From NCBI RefSeq assembly GCF_000564855.1, contig NZ_AYXG01000111.1, positions 1 to 46,102 on the forward strand: DNA of 46,102 bases, in the 5' to 3' direction. Positions 36,819 through 44,471 of this stretch are shown one piece after another; positions within the stretch are counted from its first letter, which is position 1; the number at the start of each line of letters is the position of its first letter. A program made the translations under genes and the position numbers. The stretch is from Actinokineospora spheciospongiae. GTDB lineage: Bacteria > Actinomycetota > Actinomycetes > Mycobacteriales > Pseudonocardiaceae. Under the pieces are notes generated by a model, which was not told the DNA's origin, did not search any database, and worked only from the letters and a program-made list of their open reading frames with translations.

Positions 36819-37425
36819 TGGCCTGCTGCCGCGCCGACCGGAACCAACTGACCCAGCCGTAGACCACCAGCCCGGCGAACACGATGTACACCGAGGCGCT
36901 GAACACCAGCCCCGACGACAACTGCAACGGCACGCCGATCGCGTCCACCACCAACCAGACGACCCAGAACTCGACCAGCCCGTAGGCCTGCAACGCGAAC
37001 GCCAGCACGGTCCCGATGAAGATCGCCGAATCCGGCCACGGCGCCCACGACGCGTCCAGCGCGTCGAGCACCAGCGCGAACACCACGGTCCCGACCACGA
37101 ACGCCGCCGCCGTCGCCACCAGCTCCCACCGGCTCGCCCGCCGCACCGCGACCCCGAACACCGGGTCCCGCCTGCGCGCCCACGCCCACCAGCCGTAGAC
37201 CGCGATCAGGCCCACGGCCACCTGCCGCACCGCCAACCCGCCCAGGTGCGCCGACAGGTACACGGTGAACAGCAGCACCACCGAGACCAACTGCACCGGC
37301 CAGGTCCACAGCGTGCGCCGCTGCGCCAGGAACACCACGGCCAGCGCGAACACCTGCCCGATCAACTCCGCCCAGGCGATGCGCTGCCCGAACACGGTCA
37401 CCCCGTAGTCCACCAGGACGTGCAT
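36805..37425 (-). CDS. pnuC: PnuC-family vitamin transporter
   Basis: A 206-aa membrane protein with seven hydrophobic helices and Trp-rich W-x-x-W patterns (Y-G-W-W-A-W, F-W-V-V-W-L-V-V-D). PnuC transporters are facilitators that take up nicotinamide riboside, or in related groups thiamine or riboflavin. No FMN or TPP riboswitch is visible upstream, which favours nicotinamide riboside, but specificity is not proven. The ATG at 37425 has GGGGGA upstream and gives the family start; the longer open frame upstream is not protein-like. No NAD-salvage kinase is adjacent. Confidence 0.85.
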   Translation of the reverse strand: MHVLVDYGVTVFGQRIAWAELIGQVFALAVVFLAQRRTLWTWPVQLVSVVLLFTVYLSAHLGGLAVRQVAVGLIAVYGWWAWARRRDPVFGVAVRRASRWELVATAAAFVVGTVVFALVLDALDASWAPWPDSAIFIGTVLAFALQAYGLVEFWVVWLVVDAIGVPLQLSSGLVFSASVYIVFAGLVVYGWVSWFRSARQQATVAV

Positions 37426-37611
37426 GGCGTCCCCCTTCCCATGGTCGATCCAACCCCCCACCACAAGTCGTTTGTTCCACACCCGGTGTGACCGGCCGAA
37501 CGGGTGGTGCACGGCCACTGCGTCGCACGAACGAGGGAACTGGACCGTTTCACCTAGCCGCGATACGGCCGGGCAGTCCATAGTGGAACTACCGGTGGGG
37601 ACCGGGGAGAA

Positions 37612-37653
37612 GGGCCGCCCAGCATCGAGCGCACCGAACATGCTGGGCGGCCC
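37612..37653. repeat. Orphan hairpin, 14-bp stem
   Basis: 14-bp perfect inverted repeat (37612-37625 with 37640-37653) and a 14-nt loop. It is upstream of both flanking genes, so it terminates nothing obvious. Confidence 0.65.
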
Positions 37654-37712
37654 GCCCCATTCCGAGTCCTGTTCGCACTCGTGCTTCCCAGGCGGATGGG
37701 GCGTCATTGAAC

Positions 37713-37731
37713 CTGGGGGGCGACCCCCCAG
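37713..37731. repeat. GC hairpin of the CTGGGGG...CCCCCAG type
   Basis: CTGGGGGG-CGA-CCCCCCAG (37713-37731), followed by ACCCCCAC. Elements of this type occur dispersed in many actinobacterial genomes; whether this one is repeated elsewhere cannot be told here. Confidence 0.55.
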
Positions 37732-37797
37732 ACCCCCACGGTGCGGTGGGTTCCTGAACCAGCGTGGGCCGCCTTCGGCGAGCAGGACCGTTTGGGC

Positions 37798-37869
37798 GCG
37801 GTGGGTGCGGTGGGCTCAGTGGGTGCGGTGGGTGCGGTGGGTGCGGTGGGTGCGGTGGGTGTTGGGCGC
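37798..37869 (+). repeat. 9-bp tandem repeat (GCGGTGGGT)n
   Basis: Seven 9-bp units from 37798 to 37860, five of them exact GCGGTGGGT (units 2 and 3 vary), plus a degenerate eighth unit to 37869. It ends 42 bp before the PucR ATG. The unit is a multiple of three and would read Val-Gly-Ala in frame with PucR if translated. Confidence 0.85.
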
Positions 37870-37911
37870 GGCTTGGACTGGGTCAGCGGGGGGCGTGGGA
37901 TTCTTTGGGGT

Positions 37912-39102
37912 ATGAGTGGTCGGGGTTCGGTGGGGTTGTCGGCGGGGACTTTGGATTCTGTGGGGCGGGCTTCGGGGAAACTTGCGGCGGCTGCGGTGGC
38001 TGCGATGGATGAGCAGTTTGCTTGGTTTGGGCGGATGCCTGCTGATCAGCGGGCCAGTGTGTTGTTGGTGGCGCAGAACGGGGTGGCGGGGTTCACCGCT
38101 TGGTTGCGGGACCCTCGGGAGGCGCTGCGGATGACGACCGACACGTTCCGGGGGGCGCCCCGGGACCTGTCGCGGTGGATCAGCCTGCGGCAGACGGTGG
38201 AGATGGTGCGGGTGTCGTTGCAGGTGTTCGAGGACATGGTGCCGGACCTGGCCGCCGACGAGGCCGAACGGGCGGTGCTGTCGGAGGCCGTGCTGCGGTA
38301 CGGGCGGGAGGTGGCGTTCGCCTCGGCCATGTCCTACGCGTCCGCCGCCGAGGCGCGGGGGGCGTGGGACGCGCGGCTGGAAGCGCTGGTCGTGGACGGG
38401 ATCGTGCGCGGCGACGCCGAGGAGTCGCTGCTGTCGCGGGCGGCGGCGCTGGGGTGGGACCCGGCGGCCGAGGCCACCGTGCTGGTCGGGAACCCCCCCT
38501 CGGACGACCAGCCCACCGTGGTCTACGAGGTGCGCAGCCGGGCCGCGCGGGCGAGCAGGCCGGTGCTGCTCGGCGTGCAGGGCTCCCGGCTGGTGGTGGT
38601 GCTGGCCGGGCCGACCACCGACCCCGTCGACCGGGAGGCCCTGGTGCGGATGGCCTCGGCGTTCGGGGCGGGACCGGTGGTGGCCGGGCCCACCATGACC
38701 AGCATCGCCGAGGCGCACCGCAGCTCCTCCGACGCGCTGTCCGGGCTGCGCGCGGTGGTCGCGTGGCCGGACGCGCCGCGGCCGGTGCGCTCGGCCGACC
38801 TGCTGCCGGAACGGGCGCTGGCGGGCGACCCTGAAGCCGAGTGGCAGCTCATCGACCGGGTGGCCCGACCGCTGGAGGAGGCAGGAGGAGCCTTACAAGA
38901 GACCGTGGAGGCGTACCTCGCCGCGGGCGGGGTGCTGGAGTCGTGCGCGCGGCAGCTTTTCGTGCACCCGAACACGGTGCGCTACCGGCTGCGGAAGGCG
39001 ACCGACGTCACCGGGCACAACGCCAACGACCCCCGGGACGCGCTGGTCCTGCGGGTGGCGCTGGCGGTCGGGCGGTTGTCCCGGGCCCGGGGACTCTGGT
39101 AG
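37912..39102 (+). CDS. PucR-family transcriptional regulator (Rv2242-like)
   Basis: A 396-aa regulator. An N-terminal helical region includes R-Q-T-V-E-M-V-R-V, a GGDEF-like/CdaR middle region follows, and the C-terminal PucR HTH is G-G-V-L-E-S-C-A-R-Q-L-F-V-H-P-N-T-V-R-Y-R-L-R-K (about 340-365). Its place before fabD is conserved in mycobacteria, suggesting control of the fatty acid operon. The ATG at 37912 aligns with the family start; an in-frame upstream start would translate the 9-bp repeat. The first 65 codons use many A/T-ending codons (ttg, act, tct, ctt, aaa), unlike the rest. Confidence 0.88.
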   Translation: MSGRGSVGLSAGTLDSVGRASGKLAAAAVAAMDEQFAWFGRMPADQRASVLLVAQNGVAGFTAWLRDPREALRMTTDTFRGAPRDLSRWISLRQTVEMVRVSLQVFEDMVPDLAADEAERAVLSEAVLRYGREVAFASAMSYASAAEARGAWDARLEALVVDGIVRGDAEESLLSRAAALGWDPAAEATVLVGNPPSDDQPTVVYEVRSRAARASRPVLLGVQGSRLVVVLAGPTTDPVDREALVRMASAFGAGPVVAGPTMTSIAEAHRSSSDALSGLRAVVAWPDAPRPVRSADLLPERALAGDPEAEWQLIDRVARPLEEAGGALQETVEAYLAAGGVLESCARQLFVHPNTVRYRLRKATDVTGHNANDPRDALVLRVALAVGRLSRARGLW

Positions 39103-39167
39103 ACCGTCAATTCCAGGCAACGCTTCGGTGTCCCACACCACAACGCACAAGGAACTGCCGCGGTGGC

Positions 39168-39196
39168 GGTTCATAACGGCTTAACCTTTGTAGGGT
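39168..39196 (+). promoter_or_regulatory. Possible fabD promoter
   Basis: TAGGGT (39191-39196) with GGTTCA (39168-39173) 17 bp upstream could be -10 and -35 boxes, giving a leader of about 70 nt. A 7-bp inverted repeat, GGTGAGC/GCTCACC (39222-39228 with 39238-39244), lies in that leader. An alternative is a start closer to the GTG, where TAGTTA occurs 5 bp upstream of the start codon. Confidence 0.35.
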
Positions 39197-39273
39197 TTCC
39201 ACAACAGGTGTGCCGGAGCTTGGTGAGCTGGCGGCATGCTCACCGGGCGGGCGGACGGTGTCTAGTTAGCACT

Positions 39274-40197
39274 GTGATCGCATTGCTCGCACCCGGACAG
39301 GGTTCCCAGGCACCGGGGATGCTCCTCCCCTGGCTCGAACTGCCCGACACCGCCGAGCGGCTCGCGGGCTGGTCCGAGGTGGCCGGGCTCGACCTCGCCC
39401 GGCTCGGCACCACCGCCGACGCCGACGAGATCAAGGACACCGCGATCACGCAGCCGCTGATCGTGGCCTCAACCCTGCTGGCCCACGAGGAGCTGGCCCG
39501 CCGGGTGGAGATCCCCGCCGACGTGCTGGTGGCGGGCCACTCGATCGGCGAGTTCGCCGCCGCCGCGATCGCCGGGGTGCTGACGCCGGAGGACGCGGTG
39601 GCGCTCGCCGCGGTCCGCGGCCGGGAGATGGCCGCCGCCTGCGAGCTGGAGCCCACCGGCATGTCCGCCCTGGTCCGCGGCACCGAGGAGGGCATCCTGG
39701 CCCGCCTGGCCGAACTGGGCCTGGTGCCCGCCAACCGCAACGGGGCGGGCCAGATCGTCGCCGCCGGTTCGACCGCCGCGCTGGAGAAGCTCGCCGCCGA
39801 GCCGCCGGAGGGCGCCAAGGCGATCACCCTCAAGGTCGCGGGCGCCTTCCACACCCGCTACATGGCCCCGGCCCAGGACGCGCTGCGCGCGCACGCCGCC
39901 ACCCTGGCCACCCCCGCGGACCCCACCCGCACCCTGCTGTCGAACCGCGACGGCGCGGTGGTCACCGACGGCGCGGACGTGCTGGAGCGGCTCATCGACC
40001 AGGTCACCAACCCGGTCCGGTGGGACCTGTGCATGGCCACCATGGCCGAGCGCGGCGTCACCGCGGTCGTCGAGTTCCCGCCCGCGGGCGCGCTCGTCGG
40101 CCTGGCGAAGCGCGAGCTGAAGGGCACACCCTTCTTCGCGCTCAAGACACCGGACACCCTCGACGCCGTCGTCGAGCTGATCGGGAGCACGTCATGA
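39274..40197 (+). CDS. fabD: Malonyl-CoA:ACP transacylase FabD
   Basis: A 307-aa enzyme that loads malonyl from CoA onto ACP for FAS-II elongation. It starts V-I-A-L-L-A-P-G-Q-G-S-Q, the usual family N-terminus, and holds the nucleophile Ser90 in G-H-S-I-G-E-F. The GTG at 39274 fits this N-terminus; the frame is open upstream to 39163 but without family similarity. It overlaps fabH by 4 bp (ATGA) and begins the operon fabD-fabH-acpP-fabF. Confidence 0.96.
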   Translation: MIALLAPGQGSQAPGMLLPWLELPDTAERLAGWSEVAGLDLARLGTTADADEIKDTAITQPLIVASTLLAHEELARRVEIPADVLVAGHSIGEFAAAAIAGVLTPEDAVALAAVRGREMAAACELEPTGMSALVRGTEEGILARLAELGLVPANRNGAGQIVAAGSTAALEKLAAEPPEGAKAITLKVAGAFHTRYMAPAQDALRAHAATLATPADPTRTLLSNRDGAVVTDGADVLERLIDQVTNPVRWDLCMATMAERGVTAVVEFPPAGALVGLAKRELKGTPFFALKTPDTLDAVVELIGSTS

Positions 40198-41183
40198 CCA
40201 CGCTGAACCAGACCACCGGCCCCACCGCCACCCGCATCCTGGGCGTGGGCAGCCACCAGCCCGAGCGGATCGTCACCAACGACGAGCTGTCGCTGCACAT
40301 GGACACCACCGACCAGTGGATTCGCGAGCGCGTGGGCATCGCCGAGCGGCGGTTCTCCGCCCCGGACGAGAAGCTGGTCGACATGGCGGTCATCGCCGGG
40401 TCCAAGGCGCTCGCCGACTCCGGGCTGAGCCCGTCCGACGTCGACACCGTGATCCTAGCGAACTGCACCATGCCGCACCCCATCCCCAACGGCGCCGCGC
40501 AGGTGGCCGACCGGATCGGGGTGAAGGCGGCGGGCGCGTTCGACCTCAACGCCGCCTGCGCGGGCTTCTGCTACAGCCTGGGCACCGCCTCGGACCTGGT
40601 CCGCGCGGGCTCGGCGAAGCGGGTGCTGGTGATCGGCGCGGAGAAGCTGACCGACTGGGTGGACCCGACCGACCGGTCCAACGCGATCATCTTCGCCGAC
40701 GGCGCGGGCGCCGCGGTGGTCGGCCCGTCGGACACCCCCGGCATCGGCCCGGTGGTCTGGGGCAGCGCCGGTGACCTGGTCGACACGATCGGGATGAACC
40801 CGAACCCGGCGGGCGGCAACAAGGTGCTCTACCAGGAGGGCCAGTCGGTCTTCCGGTGGGCGACGACGAAGATCGCGCCGATCGCGCTGCGCGCGCTGGA
40901 GGCCGCGGGCATCACCCCGGCCGAGGTGGACGTGCTCATCCCGCACCAGGCGAACCTGCGCATCGTCGAGTCGATCGCCAAGAAGCTGCGGGCCAACGGC
41001 GCCCGGGAGGACATGGTCGTCGCCGACGACATCGTGTACTCCGGCAACACCTCCTCGGCATCGATCCCGATGGCGATGGACCACATGCGCGCCGCGGGCC
41101 GGATCAAGCCCGGCGACGTGGCGCTGCTCGTGGGCTTCGGAGCGGGCCTGTCCTACGCGGGACAGGTCGTGATCTGCCCCTGA
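40194..41183 (+). CDS. fabH: Beta-ketoacyl-ACP synthase III FabH
   Basis: A 329-aa condensing enzyme that starts fatty acid chains from acyl-CoA and malonyl-ACP. The catalytic triad is visible: Cys122 (N-A-A-C-A-G-F), His in I-P-H-Q-A-N and Asn in S-G-N-T-S. The ATG at 40194 overlaps the fabD stop. Mycobacterial operons at this locus lack fabH; its presence is the Streptomyces arrangement and implies that this organism primes FAS-II directly, probably with short or branched acyl-CoA. Confidence 0.96.
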   Translation: MTTLNQTTGPTATRILGVGSHQPERIVTNDELSLHMDTTDQWIRERVGIAERRFSAPDEKLVDMAVIAGSKALADSGLSPSDVDTVILANCTMPHPIPNGAAQVADRIGVKAAGAFDLNAACAGFCYSLGTASDLVRAGSAKRVLVIGAEKLTDWVDPTDRSNAIIFADGAGAAVVGPSDTPGIGPVVWGSAGDLVDTIGMNPNPAGGNKVLYQEGQSVFRWATTKIAPIALRALEAAGITPAEVDVLIPHQANLRIVESIAKKLRANGAREDMVVADDIVYSGNTSSASIPMAMDHMRAAGRIKPGDVALLVGFGAGLSYAGQVVICP

Positions 41184-41260
41184 CCCAGGGGCCGCAACAA
41201 CGCCGGTCGGGCGCGGTGCCCGGCCGGTGGCAACGCACACCACGGAAGGACACCAAGCAC

Positions 41261-41512
41261 ATGGCGGACAAGCCCAGCGACGCGGAGATCCTCGAGGGCC
41301 TCTCGGAGATCGTGGAAGAGGTCGCGGGTGTCTCCCCCGACGACGTGACCGCGGACAAGTCCTTCGTGGACGACCTCGACATCGACTCGCTGTCCATGGT
41401 CGAGATCGCCGTGCAGGCCGAGGACCGGTTCGGCGTCAAGATCCCCGACGACGAGCTGGCGAACCTCAAGACCGTGGGTGACGCCGTCACCTACGTGTCC
41501 AGCCACGCCTGA
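41261..41512 (+). CDS. acpP: Acyl carrier protein AcpP
   Basis: An 83-aa acidic protein; the phosphopantetheine attachment site is Ser43 in D-I-D-S-L-S-M-V-E. It carries growing acyl chains between FAS-II enzymes. The ATG at 41261 has GGAAGGA about ten bases upstream. It lacks the long C-terminal tail of mycobacterial AcpM. 77 bp after fabH, 93 bp before fabF. Confidence 0.97.
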   Translation: MADKPSDAEILEGLSEIVEEVAGVSPDDVTADKSFVDDLDIDSLSMVEIAVQAEDRFGVKIPDDELANLKTVGDAVTYVSSHA

Positions 41513-41605
41513 TCGCGGCACCGACCGCTCCACCCGCACGAAACCCCGGGTCCCCGTGCCGCCCGGCACCCGGTCAGGCACACCACCCGCTGTGAAGGAA
41601 CCGCC

Positions 41606-42853
41606 ATGAGCAACGTCGATGTCGTCGTCACCGGGCTGGGCGCCACCACGCCGCTCGGCGGGGACGTCACGTCCACCTGGGATGCCCTGCTCGCGGGCGA
41701 GAACGGCATCCGGCGCAACGACAACGAGTGGGTCGAGAAGTACGACCTGCCCGCGCGCTTGGCCGCTCCCCTCGCCGTCGAGCCGACGGACGTGCTGCCG
41801 CGCGTGCAGGCCCGCCGCCTGGACCGCTGCGAGCAGGTGGCCCTGATCGCCGCGCGGGAGGCCTGGGCGGACGCCGGGTTCGACCTGCCCTCCGACGGCA
41901 GCGAACCGGTGGACCCGGACCGGCTCGGGGTCAGCATCGGCACCGGGGTCGGCGGACCGCTGACCCTGCTGGGCCAGGACGACCTCCTGGAGCAGCAGGG
42001 CCTGCGCAAGGTCTCGCCGCTGACGGTGCCGATGCTGATGCCCAACGGCCCGGCCGCGCACGTCGGGATCGAGCTGCGCGCCCGGGCGGGCGTGCACTCC
42101 CCGGCCTCGGCCTGCGCCTCCGGTGCCGAGGGCATCGCCACCGCCTGGCAGATGATCCAGAACGGCCGCGCCGACGTGGTCGTGGCCGGTGGCGCCGAGG
42201 CGTGCATCCACCCGATCACCGTGGCGGGCTTCTGCCAGTCGCGGACGTTGAGCACCCGCAACGACGCCCCGGACCGGGCTTCGCGGCCGTTCGACACCGA
42301 CCGGGACGGGTTCGTCCTCGGCGAGGGGGCGGGCGTGCTGGTGCTCGAGCGCGCCGACCACGCCATCGCCCGCGGCGCGCGGATCTACGGCCGGGTCGCC
42401 GGGTACGGCATGACCTCCGACGCCTACCACATCACCGGCAACCACCCCGAGGGCCTGGGGCAGGTCAAGGCCATCGAGAACGCGGTGCGCGTGGCCGGGC
42501 TGACCGCGGCCGACATCGGCCACGTCAACGCGCACGCCACCTCCACGGTGGTCGGCGACGTCGGCGAGGCCGCCGCGATCCGCAAGGCCATCGGCGACCA
42601 CCCGGTGCTCACCGCGCCGAAGTCCGCCATCGGCCACCTGGTCGGCGGTGCGGGCGCGGTGGAGAGCATCTTCACCCTGCTGTCGCTGTACTACGGGGTC
42701 ATCCCCGCCACCCGCAACCTGGAGAACCTGGACCCGCGGGTCGAGTTGGACGTGGTCACCGGGCAGCCGCGCAAGGTGGAGATCACCGCCGCGGTGAACG
42801 ACTCGTTCGGCTTCGGCGGGCACAACGTCGCCCTGGTCTTCACGACCGCCTGA
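41606..42853 (+). CDS. fabF: Beta-ketoacyl-ACP synthase II FabF
   Basis: A 415-aa elongating condensing enzyme. Catalytic residues are Cys170 (P-A-S-A-C-A-S-G-A), His in N-A-H-A-T-S-T and His in F-G-F-G-G-H-N. The single copy here contrasts with the kasA-kasB pair of mycobacteria. AAGGA lies upstream of the ATG. It ends the operon and is followed by a hairpin. Confidence 0.96.
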   Translation: MSNVDVVVTGLGATTPLGGDVTSTWDALLAGENGIRRNDNEWVEKYDLPARLAAPLAVEPTDVLPRVQARRLDRCEQVALIAAREAWADAGFDLPSDGSEPVDPDRLGVSIGTGVGGPLTLLGQDDLLEQQGLRKVSPLTVPMLMPNGPAAHVGIELRARAGVHSPASACASGAEGIATAWQMIQNGRADVVVAGGAEACIHPITVAGFCQSRTLSTRNDAPDRASRPFDTDRDGFVLGEGAGVLVLERADHAIARGARIYGRVAGYGMTSDAYHITGNHPEGLGQVKAIENAVRVAGLTAADIGHVNAHATSTVVGDVGEAAAIRKAIGDHPVLTAPKSAIGHLVGGAGAVESIFTLLSLYYGVIPATRNLENLDPRVELDVVTGQPRKVEITAAVNDSFGFGGHNVALVFTTA

Positions 42854-42871
42854 CCGGCGCCCGCCGCGGCG

Positions 42872-42905
42872 AGGAGGACCCGTCCCGGGTGGGGCGGGTC
42901 CTCCT
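42872..42905. terminator. Terminator after the fab operon
   Basis: 11-bp inverted repeat (42872-42882 with 42895-42905), GC-rich 12-nt interior, followed by GTCGTT on the plus strand. It also serves the convergent gene ending at 42926. Confidence 0.7.
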
Positions 42906-42925
42906 GTCGTTCCACTGAGGACTGA

Positions 42926-43516
42926 TCAGCAGGGGTCGTGCTGGGGGCTGGCGCCGGTGGCGGTCATGTCGAGGCGCCACTGCCCCCCGGTGAGGATCAG
43001 CGGGTAGACCACGCTCCAGCGGATGCAGTCGACCGGCAGCTCCGGCGGGGCGTCGGCCGGGTCCTGCTTGCTGACGAAGGTGAGCAGGACCCTGGCGGTG
43101 TTCGGCGGACCCGTCTCGATGCGGTAGACGACGATGGTGCCGTCGGTCGTCGTGGCGTAGTTGCGCTGCCAGTCGGGTTCCGGCATGGCCTTGACGCGGT
43201 CGTCGGTGACCGTGGTCTTCCAGCGGTCGTAGTTCTTGCCGTTGATCGCGTCGAAGTGGGTCTGCAGGAGCTGGCGGGTGGTCTCGTAGAGGGGGTGGCC
43301 GACGGCGTCGGCGGTGCCCCGGACGTCGCGCGGACCGGGTTGGGCGGCGGCGGGGACGGCGGACTCGGTCGGCACGACCGCCGACGCGGGCGGGGAGGTC
43401 CTGGTGACCGGGTCGAGGTAGAACTCGCGGGCCAGCAGCCCCGCCACCGCGGTCAGCACGACCGCGACCAGCACCACCGGCAGCACCCACCGCTGCCCAC
43501 CACCCGACTCGCGCAC
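42926..43516 (-). CDS. Membrane-anchored protein, possibly NTF2-like, unknown function
   Basis: A 196-aa protein with one N-terminal transmembrane helix (about 10-29), a Ser/Pro/Ala-rich linker to about residue 65, and an extracytoplasmic domain (about 70-196). The domain begins L-Y-E-T-T-R-Q-L-L-Q-T-H-F-D-A-I-N-G-K-N-Y and has the strand pattern of an NTF2/SnoaL-like fold; the fold call is inference. Two Cys (I-R-W side D-C-I-R-W and the final C) might form a disulfide. Start GTG at 43516 with no clear ribosome site; CACGCT seven bases upstream is a poor leaderless -10. Confidence 0.65.
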   Translation of the reverse strand: MRESGGGQRWVLPVVLVAVVLTAVAGLLAREFYLDPVTRTSPPASAVVPTESAVPAAAQPGPRDVRGTADAVGHPLYETTRQLLQTHFDAINGKNYDRWKTTVTDDRVKAMPEPDWQRNYATTTDGTIVVYRIETGPPNTARVLLTFVSKQDPADAPPELPVDCIRWSVVYPLILTGGQWRLDMTATGASPQHDPC

Positions 43517-43588
43517 GGGTGCCAGCGTGCCACAGCGGCCCCACTGCCCGGGCGCGGCCGAGGAACCGCCGAGCGGGGCCGCGGCGGC

Positions 43589-44092
43589 CTAGCCGACGCG
43601 GTGCAGCCAGGTGATGGGGGCGCCGTCGCCCGCGCGGCGGTAGGGTTCCAGGGCTTCGTCCCAGGAGGCGCCGAGCAGTTCGTCGACCTTGAAGGCGAAG
43701 GACTCGCCGCCCCGGGCGGTGGCGGCGACGGCGCGCAGTTGGTCCTCGCCGACGACGATGTCGCCGTTGGCGCCGGTGCGGGCGTGCCACAGGCCCAGGG
43801 CCGGGGCGTAGCAGAACCGCTCGCCGTCGACGCCCGCGCTGGGTTCCTCGGTGACCTCGAAGCGGATCATCGGCCAGGCCCGCAGCCCGGCCGCCAGCTT
43901 GGCACCGGTGCCCGCGTCGCCGGTCCACGCGCACTCGGCGCGCAACTGGCCGGGGGCGGCGGGCTGCGCGGTCCAGCGCAACTCCGCGCGGACCCCGAGG
44001 GTGCCCGAAATCGACCACTCGACGTGCGGACACACCGCAGACGGCGACGAGTGGACGTACACCACACCTTGGGTGTTTCCACGGGTGCTCAC
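43589..44092 (-). CDS. DUF3145 family protein
   Basis: A 167-aa actinobacterial protein. It starts M-S-T-R-G-N-T-Q-G-V-V-Y-V-H-S-S-P-S-A-V-C-P-H-V-E-W, a strongly conserved DUF3145 opening, and contains G-L-W-H-A-R-T-G-A-N-G-D-I-V-V-G-E-D-Q-L and S-W-D-E-A-L-E-P-Y-R. Function unknown; the gene is usually found near the fatty acid operon in this phylum. GTG at 44092 has GGAGG six bases upstream. 72 bp upstream of the anchored protein gene on the same strand. Confidence 0.88.
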   Translation of the reverse strand: MSTRGNTQGVVYVHSSPSAVCPHVEWSISGTLGVRAELRWTAQPAAPGQLRAECAWTGDAGTGAKLAAGLRAWPMIRFEVTEEPSAGVDGERFCYAPALGLWHARTGANGDIVVGEDQLRAVAATARGGESFAFKVDELLGASWDEALEPYRRAGDGAPITWLHRVG

Positions 44093-44471
44093 TGCTGACC
44101 TCCGCTGCTCGACGAGGATCGTCTTCCCCTACGTCCATCGCGCTCAACGGTTGACCGGCGGTGATCGCCCGCGATCATTGTGCCCTGCCGCCGGACTCCT
44201 TGGCCACACGAACGGCGAAAGACACCGCCCGGTGCGCGGATTCCGTCGGCCGGTGACGAACAACGGGTGTCCACCGCGAACTCCCCGCACCCGATCACTC
44301 ACGAAGCGGCGTCACCGGGGGGCGGACCACCGATGGCGAGGCACCACCGCGTTCGACCAAGATCCGCGAACCGAGGTCGCCGGTCCGCGGAATGGCCACC
44401 GGGGATACCGTGTCGCACACTGGCCGTGGGGGGTTCCACGTGATCAGGCCGCGACTGGTGGAGGTGCCGCG
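44093..44471. other. Divergent intergenic region DUF3145 / bitopic protein
   Basis: 379 bp with no credible gene. Plus-strand TTGACC (44151-44156) is followed at 17-19 bp by ATCATTGT, and TACCGT occurs at 44406-44411; either could promote the gene at 44472. No other structure was found. Confidence 0.45.

Larger units (their letters stand above)
37426..37911. other. Non-coding stretch between pnuC and the PucR gene
   Basis: 486 bp with no credible gene. It holds two hairpins (37612-37653 and 37713-37731) that follow no gene, and a 9-bp tandem repeat (37798-37869). pnuC and PucR promoters should be here, but I cannot place them firmly. From about 37740 the plus strand is strongly G/T biased. 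Confidence 0.6.

Noticed and set aside
37426-37560. FMN or TPP riboswitch upstream of pnuC
   Set aside because: I looked for the conserved riboswitch cores on the minus strand and found none.
37741-37911. Upstream in-frame extension of the PucR protein through the 9-bp repeat
   Set aside because: The family start matches the ATG at 37912; the extension would encode a Val-Gly-Ala repeat without similarity to homologues. Kept only as a possibility in the findings.
44180-44443. 87-codon plus-strand open frame in the DUF3145/bitopic gap
   Set aside because: Random Arg/Pro-rich composition, no ribosome site, no promoter signature and no recognisable similarity.
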